DNA of 34,676 bases from Chloroflexota bacterium (GCA_029553955.1 JAKPJZ010000259.1:1-34676); one strand, 5' to 3'; shown: positions 15,616 through 24,844, counted from the stretch's first letter. Numbers and translations are program-made. Notes: generated by a model not told the origin, from the letters alone.

Positions 15616-16422
15616 ATGGCCCCCAAGGAAGAACTGCCCCGGCTTCGCTATCGCTACCCGGCCCGGCTGATACTCCAGCTTGCCTGGGCCTTTCTCTGTG
15701 GCCGCGAGCGGTCCTTCCCTGGCGACGCCGCCCGCCTCTATGGCACCATCGCGCCCCGGCCGCAGGTCGAGGGGCTCGAGCGGGTGCCCGAGCGCGGCAA
15801 CATGGCGTTTGTCTTCAACCACTACTACAGCCGGTCCTTCGCCTCCTGGTGGAGCCCGATTTCGATCACGGCGCTGGTGCAGGGCCGGCGCTCGCTGGCG
15901 CCGGGGGGCATTTCGTGGATCATGGCAGGCGCGTGGACCTACCCCGACGCGCTGCGCCAGCGCATCATCACGCCACTGACGCAGTGGGCCTTCAGGCGCC
16001 TGGCGCACGTCTACGGCCTGGTCGTCATGCCGCCGATGCCGCCGCGGCCCCACGAGGTCGAGGCCCGCGCCGGCGCTGTGCGCCACATGCTCGCCCTGGC
16101 CCGCCGCGAGTGCCCGCCGCTGCTCGGCCTTTCGCCCGAGGGCCACGATGGCCCCAAGGCCAACCTGATCGAGCCGCCTTCCGGTGTCGGGCGTTTCCTG
16201 CTACTGCTCGGCACCTCGTTGGCGTTCGTGCCGGTAGGCGTGTACGAGGAGGGCGACCGGCTCGTCGTGCGCTTTGGTGAGCCGTTTGCCCTGCAGTCGC
16301 CCGAGGGGCTGGCGCCGGGCGACCGCGATGCCTGGGCCAGCACCGAGGTGATGCTGGCCATCGGCCGCCTGCTGCCGCCCCGGCTGTGGGGCGCCTACCG
16401 CAGCAGGCTGGCCGGCCGCTGA
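15616..16422 (+). CDS. PlsC-like lysophospholipid acyltransferase family protein
   Basis: A 268-residue protein resembling 1-acyl-glycerol-3-phosphate acyltransferases. The block NMAFVFNHYYSRSFASWW corresponds to the catalytic HX4D region, but the position of the aspartate is serine (HYYSRS). LGLSPEGHDG corresponds to the EGT substrate motif. FLLLLGTSLAFVPVGVYEEGDRLVVRFGEPF matches the C-terminal strands of the family. Hydrophobic segments near the N-terminus and in the middle suggest membrane association. The ATG at 16616-equivalent start here (15616) follows AAGGCAGG and the promoter at 15549. The missing aspartate may mean a different or weakened activity. The LCP gene starts 21 bases downstream on the same strand, so both may act on the cell envelope. 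Confidence 0.75.
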   Translation: MAPKEELPRLRYRYPARLILQLAWAFLCGRERSFPGDAARLYGTIAPRPQVEGLERVPERGNMAFVFNHYYSRSFASWWSPISITALVQGRRSLAPGGISWIMAGAWTYPDALRQRIITPLTQWAFRRLAHVYGLVVMPPMPPRPHEVEARAGAVRHMLALARRECPPLLGLSPEGHDGPKANLIEPPSGVGRFLLLLGTSLAFVPVGVYEEGDRLVVRFGEPFALQSPEGLAPGDRDAWASTEVMLAIGRLLPPRLWGAYRSRLAGR

Positions 16423-16443
16423 TACAGAAAAGGCAAGTGCCCC

Positions 16444-17487
16444 ATGAGGCTTGATCGCTACGCCGCACCACGAGCGCCCTCCGCAGCCCGGCGGCGCCTG
16501 CTGTGGCACGCACTCGTAACCGTCTTGGTCGTGGGCAGCCTCTGCTCGGGCTATCTCCTCTATGCCAGTGTCCGCGATATCGTCGCCTACGGGGGCCTGC
16601 CCCTCCTGACGGTCCGCGCCGCCTACGAAGGGCCGGGCGTATCCGGCCCGGTGGCCACGCCGCTGCCCTCCCCGACGCCCGCCCCACAGCGCATGAACAT
16701 CCTGCTCTTGGGCAGCGACGAACGCGAAGAGGCGCAGGGCGCAGCGCGCACCGACACCATGATCCTGTGCAGCATCGACCCGGCCGCCAAGACGGTCACC
16801 ATGCTCTCCATCCCACGTGACCTGTGGCTGCCGCTGCCGCCAGGCTTTTCCCGGGTCCGCGAAGACCGCATCAACACCGCCTACCTCTATGGCGAGCTGT
16901 ACAAATACCCGGGAGGCGGCCCTGCCCTGGCCAAAGAGGCGGTGCAGTACAACCTGGGCGTGCCGGTGCAGTACTATGCCCGCATCGACTTTGCCGGCTT
17001 TCGGCGCATCATCGACGAGGTCGGCGGCATCGACGTCGACGTGCCGCGCGACATCACCGACACGGCGTACCCGGCGGGCGGCGACGAGGTCATGACCATC
17101 CACTTTGACGCTGGCCGGCAGCACATGGACGGCGATCAGGCCCTCAAGTACGCGCGCACGCGCCACGACTCCAACGACATCGACCGCGCCCACCGGCAAC
17201 AACAGGTCATCATGGCCGTGCGCAGCAAGGTACTGAGCCTGGATATCCCCATCACGCACATCCCGGCCATGCTGCGCATCCTGGGCTCGAGCGTGCAGAC
17301 CGACCTGAGCCTCGACAAGATCCTTACCGCCGCCCAGGTCGTGCGCAGCGCGCAACAGGGCGGCATCCGCCAGGGTGTCATCGACGAGACCATGACCACG
17401 CCCTGGCTCACCCCCGGCGGCGCCGACGTGCTCTTGCCGCAGCGCGACAAGATCCGCCAACTGATCGAGGAGCTCTTCGTACTGTAG
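16444..17487 (+). CDS. LytR-CpsA-Psr (LCP) family protein
   Basis: A 347-residue protein with a short cytoplasmic N-terminus, one transmembrane segment (about residues 20-42), a Pro/Thr-rich linker and an LCP domain (about 82-265). Family marks are RTDTMILCSID, MLSIPRDLWLPL, RINTAYLYG and the arginine-rich YARTRHDSNDIDRAHRQQQVI. LCP enzymes transfer polyprenyl-pyrophosphate-linked glycopolymers to the cell wall or other acceptors outside the membrane. The substrate here is unknown. Its TAG stop (17485-17487) lies within the first hairpin of a repeat array. Confidence 0.92.
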   Translation: MRLDRYAAPRAPSAARRRLLWHALVTVLVVGSLCSGYLLYASVRDIVAYGGLPLLTVRAAYEGPGVSGPVATPLPSPTPAPQRMNILLLGSDEREEAQGAARTDTMILCSIDPAAKTVTMLSIPRDLWLPLPPGFSRVREDRINTAYLYGELYKYPGGGPALAKEAVQYNLGVPVQYYARIDFAGFRRIIDEVGGIDVDVPRDITDTAYPAGGDEVMTIHFDAGRQHMDGDQALKYARTRHDSNDIDRAHRQQQVIMAVRSKVLSLDIPITHIPAMLRILGSSVQTDLSLDKILTAAQVVRSAQQGGIRQGVIDETMTTPWLTPGGADVLLPQRDKIRQLIEELFVL

Positions 17488-17986
17488 CCGCGGCATCGTG
17501 CCGCGCAGAAGAGCCACGTGGCACGATGCCGTGGCTACAGCATTATCAACCAGTGCCACGCAGAAGAGCCACGCGGCACGATGCCGTGGCTACAGCACTA
17601 TCAACCAGTGCCGCGCAGAAGAGCCACGCGGCACGATGCCGTGGCTACAGCACTATCAACCAGTGCCACGCAGAAGAGCCACGCGGCACGATGCCGCGGC
17701 TACAGCACTATCAACCAGTGCCGCGCAGAAGAGCCACGTGGCGCGATGCCGCGGCTACAGCACTATCAACCAGTGCCACGCAGAAGAGCCACGCGGCACG
17801 ATGCCGCGGCTACAGCACTATCAACCAGTGCCACGCAGAAGAGCCACGCGCCACGATGCCGTGGCTACAGCACTATCAACCAGTGCCACGCAGAAGAGCC
17901 ACGCGGCACGATGCCGCGGCTACAGTACTATCAACCAGTGCCGCGCAGAAGAGCCACGCGGCACGATGCCGCGGCTACAGCACTAT
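17484..17986. repeat. 55-bp tandem repeat array (9 copies) with a leading hairpin
   Basis: Copies start at 17501, 17556, 17611, 17666, 17721, 17776, 17831, 17886 and 17941; the last is cut after 46 bases. Differences between copies are nearly all C/T or A/G changes at a few positions. Each unit can fold (for example GTGCCGCG with CGCGGCAC around an 11-base loop). Before the first copy an inverted piece (17484-17505) pairs with 17517-17538, with two mismatches in 22. Units are 55 bases, not a multiple of three. The array joins two convergent genes and supplies the addA stop codon (17983-17985) and overlaps the LCP stop. There are no spacers, so it is not a CRISPR. Confidence 0.95.
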
Positions 17987-20900
17987 TGGCCGGAGTCGAC
18001 CTCCTGCAGGTGTACCTTCCCCTCGTAATCCAGGAAGCACAGCAGCAGGCGTGGCGCCTGGCCGAGGAGCGCCGTCGCCGCCTGGCCGTAACGGCGCAGT
18101 TGCGGGGCATACTTCTCGACCCTGGCGCGCAACTCGGCTTCGCCCTGCAGGCGGTCGGTCTTGAAATCGAGCAGCCACCAAGCGCCGTCGGGGCGCTGCG
18201 CGAGCAGGTCGATGCGGCCCCAGGGGTCCGCCGGCAGGCCGTAGGGCACCTCGTGGCGCCGTTCCCCAACCTCCAGCTCGCGGCAGAGCTCGCTGCGGCG
18301 GAAGCGCGCCAGCAGCCGCGCGGCCTCCGCGGCGGCGCCGGCGATCTGGCCCTCGTCGGCCAGGCCAGCGCTGCGCGCGGCGGCCCGCAGGGCCTCGTCG
18401 AGGCCCGGCTCGCCGGGGAAGCGCCACAGCCGCAGCCCTACGTGCACCAGCTTGCCCACCAGCCAGGCCGGCGCGTGCAGCCCCCGGCGGCGTGGCACCA
18501 CGCGCCACACTCGGTCGGGCGCCTCGGGCACGCGGTCGCGCCCGGCCTCGCCGGCGGGCGCCGCGCCGTAGGGCCGCGCCAGGGCAAAGGGCGAAGGGGT
18601 AGCCAGGCGGGCCAGTTCCCTCTCCCCCGCAGGGGAGAGGGTGAGGGTGAGGGGAGACTCCTCAACCTGGCCAGCTTCTGGGCCAGCAGGAAGGGGCTCG
18701 CTGGGGCGCGCAGTTGGCCGCTCACACGGCGTTTCACCCTCACCCCTGCCCTCTCCCTCCGAGGGAGAGGGGGCAGTTGTCGCCCTGCCGGCCCCGACAG
18801 ATGGCTCGGCGCCATAGAGGGCGCACGCCACGCGGCCCGGCCACAGATCACTCGCGCTCTGTGCGCCGGGCTCGGGCATGGCCACCGCCGCCAGGGCCTC
18901 CTCGCCCAGCGCCCCGGCCAGCCGCCGCAGCCAGCCGCTGAGCCTCAGGCCCTCCTTGCCGCGTTGCGCGTGGCCGCTGACCAGCAGCTTGTCGCGTGCC
19001 CGTGTCGCCGCCACGTAGAGCAGCCGGCGCTCCTCGGCGTCCTCCAGCTCAGCCTCGCGCGCGCGAGCCAGCGCGTGCAGCAGGCCCTCGCGTCGCTCGG
19101 CGCCGTCGGCGCGCGTCACGCGCAGCAGCGGCCCCCATGCGGGGTGCACAAGCAGGGCCGGTGTGCGCCCGCCGCCCTCGTGCCCGGCATCGGCGATGAC
19201 GACCAGGCCGAATTCGAGCCCCTTGGCCTTGTGCACGCTCATCAACTGCACCGCCTCGCCCGCCTCAGGTGGCGCCTCGCCCTCACGCGCCGCCACGTCG
19301 CGCAGCGCCTGCACGTAGGCCAACAAGTCGCCGACGCTCACGGCGCCGCTGCGGTGGGCGTCGGCCAGCAGCTTGTCGACATTGCGGCCTGCGCGCCTGC
19401 TCTGCGGCACGAGGCTGAGCATCGCCGGGTAGGCGCTCAGGTCGAGAAAGCGCTTGAGTACCAGCGCCACCGGCTGCCGGCCGACCTGCGGGTGCAGCTC
19501 GGCCACAATCGCGGCCATGCGGCGGGCGCGGGCCTGCTCGGCCGCTTCGAGCGCGCGCAGGTCGCCCTGCAGCGCCGCCCACAGCGGCTGCGGCCCGCCG
19601 CCCGTGCCCCAGCGCAGGCGGTAGAGGCTGGCATCGGCCAGGCCGCAGGCCGGCGAGCGCAGCAGGCCGGCCATGGCCAGGTCATCGCTGGGGTGCTCGA
19701 GTGCGCGCAGGGCGTTGAGCAGGTCACGCACCTCGGGCCGCTCGTAGAAGCCGGCGCCGGCCACGGTCACGTAGGGGATGCCGGCGCGCTCAAGGGCCTC
19801 CTCGTAGACGCCAAAGTTGGTGCCGGCGCGGAAGAGACAGGCCACATCGCGCCAAGCCAGGCCCTCCGTGGCGTGGAGGCCAAGCAGACGGCCGGCCAGC
19901 GCCTGCGCCGCCACCTGCCGGCCCTCATCGGCCGAGGCGCCCACGCCCAGGTGCAGCTCTACGTAGGGCGCGGCCAGGCGCGGCGCCCGCCCGCCGGCAG
20001 CGGTGAGCGGCGCAAAGGGTACGGCATAGGGGCGCGCGGGGTCATCGCCATCGCCCAGCACCGCCGCCAGCAGCTCGTTCAGCAGCTCCACCAGGGCGGC
20101 ATGGGCGCGCCAGGTGCGCTCCAGGCGCACGATGCGCCCGCCGGCGCGGTCGATCTCTTGCTCCACATTGCGAAAGACGGTGACGTCGGCGCCGCGGAAG
20201 CGATAGATCGACTGCTTGGCATCGCCCACCACAAAGAGCCGGCCGGCCTGCCCTGCCGGCGCGCCCAAGAGCGCCTCGATGAGCCGGCGCTGGCGCTCGT
20301 TGGTATCTTGAAACTCGTCGACGAGGACAGCCTTGCAGCGCGCGCGGCGGTAGGCAGCCACCTCGGGGTGCGCCTGCAGCAGGCGCAGCGCTCCGGCCTC
20401 GAGGTCATCGAAATCGAGCGCCTGGCCCTGTGCCTTGAGCGCCTCATAGTCGGCTAGCGCACGTTGGCAGGTGGCCGCCAGGCCCGGCCAGGCCGCAGCG
20501 AGCTCCTGGTCGAGCGCACGGTCGGCCTTTTCAACGAAGCGCTTGACCCGGCTGTGGTAGAGGTCGCAGAGCGTGCGCAGCGTAGCGCGCACCTCGGCGG
20601 CGCGCTCGCCCCAGGCGCGCTTGCCGCCCGCGCTGCCGGGCCGGCGCAGGCGGTCGCTCAGCGCAGCCAGCGCCGCCTCCCAATCGCCCTTCTTGACGGC
20701 CTCGCGCGCCGCCGGCACGGCGTCGATGGCCCCACGGCGACAATCGTCGAGCGTGTCGCCCGGCTCCAGCGGCTCGAGCGCCTGCAGTCGTTCGAGGCAC
20801 TCGGCCCAGGCGAGCGCGGCGAGCACTGCGGCCAGCCACTCGAGCGGCGCCGCCTGCCAGCGGGCCTGCAGCTCTGCGGCGTCGAGCGCCAGCGCCGGGC

Positions 20901-21450
20901 CGGCCTCCAGGCGCCGGTGCAGCAGCTCGGCCACGATATCGCGCAGGCCGCGCGGGCCAAAGAGCCGGAAACCACCGGCCACCTCCTCGCGCCCGGCAGC
21001 CCAGACCAGCGCCCGCTCGACCGCTTCGGCGGCCAGCATGCCCGCCTGGCTCTCTTCGAGCACGACGAAATCGGGGTCGAGCCCGGCCTCGGCGGGGTGG
21101 CCGCGCAGCAGTTGGGCGCAGTAGCTGTGGATGGTGCCGATGGGCGCGGCGTCGAGGGCGATATAGCGTTCGAGCCAGCCATCGCGATCGGCCGGCTGCG
21201 TGGCCAGATAGCGGCGCAGCGCCTCGCGGATGCGCGTGCGCATCTCGCGGCCGGCGCGCTCGGTAAAGGTGATGGCCACAATCTCGCTGGGGTCTACGCC
21301 GCACGCCAGCAGGTAGAGGTAGCGCGCCACGAGCGTCGTCGTCTTGCCGCAGCCGGCGCCGGCCAACACGGCAATATCGCCGCCCTGGTAGAAGGCAGCG
21401 TCCTGCTGTTCATCTTGCAGGGTCAAGCCGGAGAGAATGGAGTCATCCAT
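17983..21450 (-). CDS. addA: AddA-type helicase-nuclease subunit
   Basis: A 1155-residue UvrD/RecB-type helicase with a C-terminal RecB-family nuclease domain. It is the likely AddA partner of AddB in double-strand break end resection. Helicase motifs are Walker A AGAGCGKTT (30-38), ITFTERAGREM, Walker B VDEFQDTNERQR (about 375), GDAKQSIYRFRGAD (about 408), SVHKAKGLEF (about 735) and LYVAATRARDKLL (about 810). The nuclease part shows HEVPYG, GRIDLLAQ and LLDFKTD (about 1093). Residues of about 890-946 are encoded by a dispersed palindromic repeat between helicase and nuclease. The start at 21450 has GAGGTG about ten bases upstream. It follows addB on the same strand, with a heptamer array between. 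The stop codon lies in the tandem repeat. Confidence 0.93.
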   Translation of the reverse strand: MDDSILSGLTLQDEQQDAAFYQGGDIAVLAGAGCGKTTTLVARYLYLLACGVDPSEIVAITFTERAGREMRTRIREALRRYLATQPADRDGWLERYIALDAAPIGTIHSYCAQLLRGHPAEAGLDPDFVVLEESQAGMLAAEAVERALVWAAGREEVAGGFRLFGPRGLRDIVAELLHRRLEAGPALALDAAELQARWQAAPLEWLAAVLAALAWAECLERLQALEPLEPGDTLDDCRRGAIDAVPAAREAVKKGDWEAALAALSDRLRRPGSAGGKRAWGERAAEVRATLRTLCDLYHSRVKRFVEKADRALDQELAAAWPGLAATCQRALADYEALKAQGQALDFDDLEAGALRLLQAHPEVAAYRRARCKAVLVDEFQDTNERQRRLIEALLGAPAGQAGRLFVVGDAKQSIYRFRGADVTVFRNVEQEIDRAGGRIVRLERTWRAHAALVELLNELLAAVLGDGDDPARPYAVPFAPLTAAGGRAPRLAAPYVELHLGVGASADEGRQVAAQALAGRLLGLHATEGLAWRDVACLFRAGTNFGVYEEALERAGIPYVTVAGAGFYERPEVRDLLNALRALEHPSDDLAMAGLLRSPACGLADASLYRLRWGTGGGPQPLWAALQGDLRALEAAEQARARRMAAIVAELHPQVGRQPVALVLKRFLDLSAYPAMLSLVPQSRRAGRNVDKLLADAHRSGAVSVGDLLAYVQALRDVAAREGEAPPEAGEAVQLMSVHKAKGLEFGLVVIADAGHEGGGRTPALLVHPAWGPLLRVTRADGAERREGLLHALARAREAELEDAEERRLLYVAATRARDKLLVSGHAQRGKEGLRLSGWLRRLAGALGEEALAAVAMPEPGAQSASDLWPGRVACALYGAEPSVGAGRATTAPSPSEGEGRGEGETPCERPTARPSEPLPAGPEAGQVEESPLTLTLSPAGERELARLATPSPFALARPYGAAPAGEAGRDRVPEAPDRVWRVVPRRRGLHAPAWLVGKLVHVGLRLWRFPGEPGLDEALRAAARSAGLADEGQIAGAAAEAARLLARFRRSELCRELEVGERRHEVPYGLPADPWGRIDLLAQRPDGAWWLLDFKTDRLQGEAELRARVEKYAPQLRRYGQAATALLGQAPRLLLCFLDYEGKVHLQEVDSGQ
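18613..18779. repeat. Dispersed palindromic repeat translated within addA
   Basis: Two G/C-rich hairpins (CCCTCTCCC...GGGAGAGGG type) with GTGAGGGTGAGGG flanks face each other as an inverted pair around about 75 bases. On the minus strand the segment is open and adds about 56 residues to AddA, including PSPSEGEGRGEG and LTLTLSPAGERE. Peptides of this kind are the translation of a repeat common in many bacterial genomes. Confidence 0.8.
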
Positions 21451-21468
21451 GGGCTCAACACCTCAAAG

Positions 21469-21609
21469 AGCGGTCAGCTATCAGCGTTCAGCCTGGTTTC
21501 GGGCGTTGCAGCCGCCCGCCCAGCGCCCAGGCCGCCAGCGCCAGTGAGCTGCAGACCCTGTCGACTGGAAGCTGAAGGCCAACAACTGAATGCTGAAAGC
21601 TGTCGGCTA
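21469..21609. repeat. Heptamer array 4 (about 20 units, AGCNNTC type)
   Basis: Seven-base units AGCGGTC, AGCTATC and AGCGTTC on the left face GGAAGCT, GAATGCT, GAAAGCT and GTCGGCT on the right in one phase, with a degenerate G/C-rich centre. The unit type is that of array 1 at 3811. The TAG stop of addB (cta, 21607-21609) is at the right end of the array. The array fills the gap between addB and addA. Confidence 0.75.
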
Positions 21610-24600
21610 TTTCGCCCGGTACCGCCAACAGAACGCTGTGCCCAGGCAGTAGTCGGGGCAGGTGTGGCCATTGGGCTCGGGCGCGAAGGCGCCGGCGCGC
21701 ACGCCTGAGACGGCGCGCCAGGCATGCTCCGCCGCCCATTGCATGGCCCCCTCCGCGCCGCCATCCAGCCCGTCGAGGGTCAGGCTGCTCCGCTTGGCCT
21801 GGCGCAGGTGCCAATAAAAGCCGCCGGCCACCGCGCCCAGGCCGAGCACGCCCTGCGCCGCCCAGGCGTAGAGCGCGAGCTGAATGCGGCGCCCTTCCAG
21901 GAGGTCGCCTGCCGTGATGGCCTCACCGGTCGTCTTGTAGTCGATGAGCCGCACGCGCCCCGAGGCATCGCGGTCCGCCCGGTCAATAACGCCGTGCAGC
22001 AGCAGCTCGCCCCCCTCGGCCGCGCGGATGCGCTGCGGGGGCGTCGGGTCGCCCACCATGCCGAAGCGCAGCTCCAGCCCCACCGGTTGCCAGCCCACAG
22101 AGACGTCGGCCAGGGCGCGCAGAGTGTTTTCGACGTCGCCCGTGATGCGCGCCTGCTCCTCGTGCCAGAGCCGCCCCGGCCTGAAGCCCTGTCTGCGGGG
22201 CGCCTCGGCCAGCACCTCGGCGGCCACGCCCGGCAGCGCCGCGAGCAGCTCTTCGAGGCCGCCGCCAGGCGCGGCGCGGTAGACCCGTTCGAGTATCTCG
22301 TGGTACATGGTGCCGAGTTGGGCAGCATTGTAGCCGAGGGTGGGCTCGGCCGGTTCGGGCAGCTTGAGGGCATAGCTGAGGAAGAAGCGCAGCGGGCAGC
22401 CCAGGTAGGCCTCCAGGCGGCTAGCGCTCCACGGCCGGGTGGAACCGTAGCGCGTGTGGAGCGCGGGCGCGAGCGCAGCGCAGTCGCCTTCGAACGGCCC
22501 AGCGGGCGCCACGGCCAGGCGCGCGGCGAGCACCACAGCCCCGTGCTGCGCCGCCTGCCACAGCGGCGCCACTTCCGGCTCGGCGGCGACCGCCGCAGCC
22601 GCAGCGGGCTGCTGCCCCGCCGCCGCGAGCGCCTCGGCCCACGAGGCGGCCCGTTCGAGGGGCAGGGGATCGGCCGAGCGCACCCGCACCACGCGCGCCG
22701 CCTGGGCGCCGCCCGAGAGGCGCAGTGCCTCTTCCCAGAACGGCGAGGGCTCCCACGGCTGCCCATCCGCGGCCAGGTAGGGACGGGTGAGGAGCAGGCG
22801 CTCGCGGGCGCGCGTGGTCGCCTCGTAGAAGAGGGTAAACTCGGCGCCCACCGGCGGCGGCTCGAGCGGCAGACCGCGGCCCGCCAGGCGCTCGCGGTCG
22901 CCGTCGCGCAGCAGGGGGTCGCCGGCCGTCGCGCGGGGGAACTCGCCCTCGGCCAGGCCGAGGAGCGCCACCGCCCGGAACGTCAGGCCGCGGGCATCGT
23001 GGGCCGAGGCCGCACAGACGGCCTCGCCGGCTTCGGGCTGCGCCTCGTACTGCCCGGCAGCGACGATGCCCTCCAGCTCATCGAGGAAGCGCTCGTAGGC
23101 CACCGGCTCGCCCGGTCCCAGTGCCGCGTCGGCCCACACCAGCCCGCGCAGCGCCTCCTTGAACTGTCGCAGCGCCGCCGCATCGCGCACGGCCAACTCG
23201 GGCGGGCCACTGCGAATGCGCTGCAGCAGGCGCAGGCTCTCGGGATCCCCGTCCTCGGCGTTGTCGCCATCATCGCCGATCAGGTCCTCGACAAAAGCGG
23301 TGTAGCCGGCCACCGTATCCGCGGCCGGCGGCGTCACCCGCGCCACCAGTCGCTCGAAGCGGGCGGCGAGCGCGGCCCGCACCTCTACCGCCGGCATGCC
23401 GGTCGCCTCGCCGTTGCCGTCCTCGGCCGCTGGCGCAGGCGTCGCCTGCAACGCCAGCGCCTCGCGCCACTCTGCGAGCCCGCCGAGCAACCGGGCCGCC
23501 TGTGCGGCCCGTTCGAGCGCGGCCACGTCGCCATCGCTGAGGCCCAGCGGTTCGCCGGCGACGCTGCAGCGCTGCCAGTCGAAATAGGGGCTGCGCAGCG
23601 CTTCGAGCGTCGCCCGCACCGGGAAGCGGCCGTCGGGCAGCGAGGCCGAAGAGCGGTCGCGCCGCGCCAAGCCCAGCAACCGCAAGAGCGCCGCCACGGC
23701 CGGGTTGGCCGCCAGCGGCCGGCCGCCCAGGAGCGCCAGGGGCAGGCCGAACTCGGCGGCCACTTCTTCCAGGAAGGGGGCGTAGGGGGCGAGGTCGCGC
23801 GCCAGGATGGCCACGTCGGCGGGCGCATAGCTGTCGCATACCAGCCGCTCCTTGGCCCAGCGCAGCGCCGCGCGCGCCTCCAAGGCGCGATTGGGCGCCT
23901 CGACAAAGCTCAACGCCGCGCCGGGGTCGCCCGCAGGCGCTGCCGGCTCGAAGAGCCCGGCCTCCAGCGCGGCCAGCGGCGCCTCGAGGCGCACCCGCGC
24001 CCCCACGAGCGGTTCGGCCGCCACGCCCAGCTTTTGCTCGAGCCGTTCGAGCGCCTGGGCGAAACGACGGTGGGCCAGCCGCGCCGGCCCCACGCTCCAG
24101 GTCAGCGTGATGCGCAGCTCGGGCACCTGGCGCGCCAGCTCGGCCAGAAAGGCTACCTGGGTCTGGTTGAGCTGGTCAAAGCCGTCGACGGCCACGAGCC
24201 CCCAGCCGGCCAGGAGCCGCGGCGCGCGCGAGAGCGCAGCCGTCGCCAGCCACCCCAGCCCCTCGGCGTCCATCCACTGCCCCACGCGCAGGCGGCGCTG
24301 GTAGCCGGCATAGAGCATGGCCAGCTCCTCCAGCCGGGGGCCTTCGCCGTGCAGCGCCACCTCGAGCTGCGCCGGCTGCACCCGCGCCTGCTTCAGCTCT
24401 TCGATCAGATGGTGCAGGGCGCGCACAAAGCCGGGCTTGTCGCGCAGCGGCGCATAGTGCTGCAGGCGGCCCTCAGCGGCGGCCTCGTCGACCACCGCGC
24501 GCAGCGCCCGGTGCTGCAACGGCTCATCGAGCTCGGCGTACACCTGGCCGGCGGCGCGCAGCGCCTCGTGGTAGAGGGCGAAGAAGGTGCCCACCTCCAC

Positions 24601-24777
24601 GCCCAGGGCGCCGCCACGGGCCGCCAGCCGGCGGCGCAAGGCGAACACCTGGGCGCGATTGGGCAGCACGGCCCACACCGGCTGCAGCGGCCGCTCGTGG
24701 GCGGCGGCGCGCAGCCGGCCGATGGTGGCCTCGGTCTTTCCGGCGCCTGCGGGAGCGATGAAGAGGTGGACGGCCAT
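21607..24777 (-). CDS. addB: AddB-type nuclease/helicase-like subunit
   Basis: A 1056-residue protein with an N-terminal Walker A (APAGAGKT, 8-15), inactive-helicase-like middle domains and a C-terminal PD-(D/E)XK nuclease. Nuclease motifs are GVIDRADRD and RLIDYKTTG (about 947). Cysteines that would bind the AddB iron-sulfur cluster are one in LGCPLRFF (about 791) and C1040, C1044 and C1050 (CPDYCLGTAFC). The spacing C-x3-C-x5-C differs by one from the C-x2-C-x5-C I recall for Bacillus AddB. With AddA it would process DNA ends for recombination. The start at 24777 (MAVHLFIAP) has AGGA upstream; the frame to 24807 runs into a hairpin. The addA gene follows after 156 bases. Confidence 0.9.
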   Translation of the reverse strand: MAVHLFIAPAGAGKTEATIGRLRAAAHERPLQPVWAVLPNRAQVFALRRRLAARGGALGVEVGTFFALYHEALRAAGQVYAELDEPLQHRALRAVVDEAAAEGRLQHYAPLRDKPGFVRALHHLIEELKQARVQPAQLEVALHGEGPRLEELAMLYAGYQRRLRVGQWMDAEGLGWLATAALSRAPRLLAGWGLVAVDGFDQLNQTQVAFLAELARQVPELRITLTWSVGPARLAHRRFAQALERLEQKLGVAAEPLVGARVRLEAPLAALEAGLFEPAAPAGDPGAALSFVEAPNRALEARAALRWAKERLVCDSYAPADVAILARDLAPYAPFLEEVAAEFGLPLALLGGRPLAANPAVAALLRLLGLARRDRSSASLPDGRFPVRATLEALRSPYFDWQRCSVAGEPLGLSDGDVAALERAAQAARLLGGLAEWREALALQATPAPAAEDGNGEATGMPAVEVRAALAARFERLVARVTPPAADTVAGYTAFVEDLIGDDGDNAEDGDPESLRLLQRIRSGPPELAVRDAAALRQFKEALRGLVWADAALGPGEPVAYERFLDELEGIVAAGQYEAQPEAGEAVCAASAHDARGLTFRAVALLGLAEGEFPRATAGDPLLRDGDRERLAGRGLPLEPPPVGAEFTLFYEATTRARERLLLTRPYLAADGQPWEPSPFWEEALRLSGGAQAARVVRVRSADPLPLERAASWAEALAAAGQQPAAAAAVAAEPEVAPLWQAAQHGAVVLAARLAVAPAGPFEGDCAALAPALHTRYGSTRPWSASRLEAYLGCPLRFFLSYALKLPEPAEPTLGYNAAQLGTMYHEILERVYRAAPGGGLEELLAALPGVAAEVLAEAPRRQGFRPGRLWHEEQARITGDVENTLRALADVSVGWQPVGLELRFGMVGDPTPPQRIRAAEGGELLLHGVIDRADRDASGRVRLIDYKTTGEAITAGDLLEGRRIQLALYAWAAQGVLGLGAVAGGFYWHLRQAKRSSLTLDGLDGGAEGAMQWAAEHAWRAVSGVRAGAFAPEPNGHTCPDYCLGTAFCWRYRAK

Positions 24778-24796
24778 CGATATCCTGCGTCGGCGG

Positions 24797-24844
24797 CGGG
24801 GAGACACCTGACAGGTCTTCGGAGACCTGTCAGGTGTCTCCCCG
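24797..24844. repeat. 48-nt hairpin in the addB leader (ACACCTGACAGGTCT family)
   Basis: Perfect 22-base arms close a TCGG loop. It stands 20 bases upstream of the addB start, inside the presumed leader, where it could affect translation. The same ACCTGACAGGTCT core recurs at 25279-25317 and, with changed flanks, at 32984-33025. Confidence 0.85.

Noticed and set aside
17501..17986. CRISPR array
   Set aside because: The 55-bp units follow each other directly with no unique spacers, and no cas genes are nearby.
17518..20457. 979-residue plus-strand frame over addA
   Set aside because: It starts in the tandem repeat and runs antisense to addA; it has arginine/alanine-rich shadow composition and no family motif.
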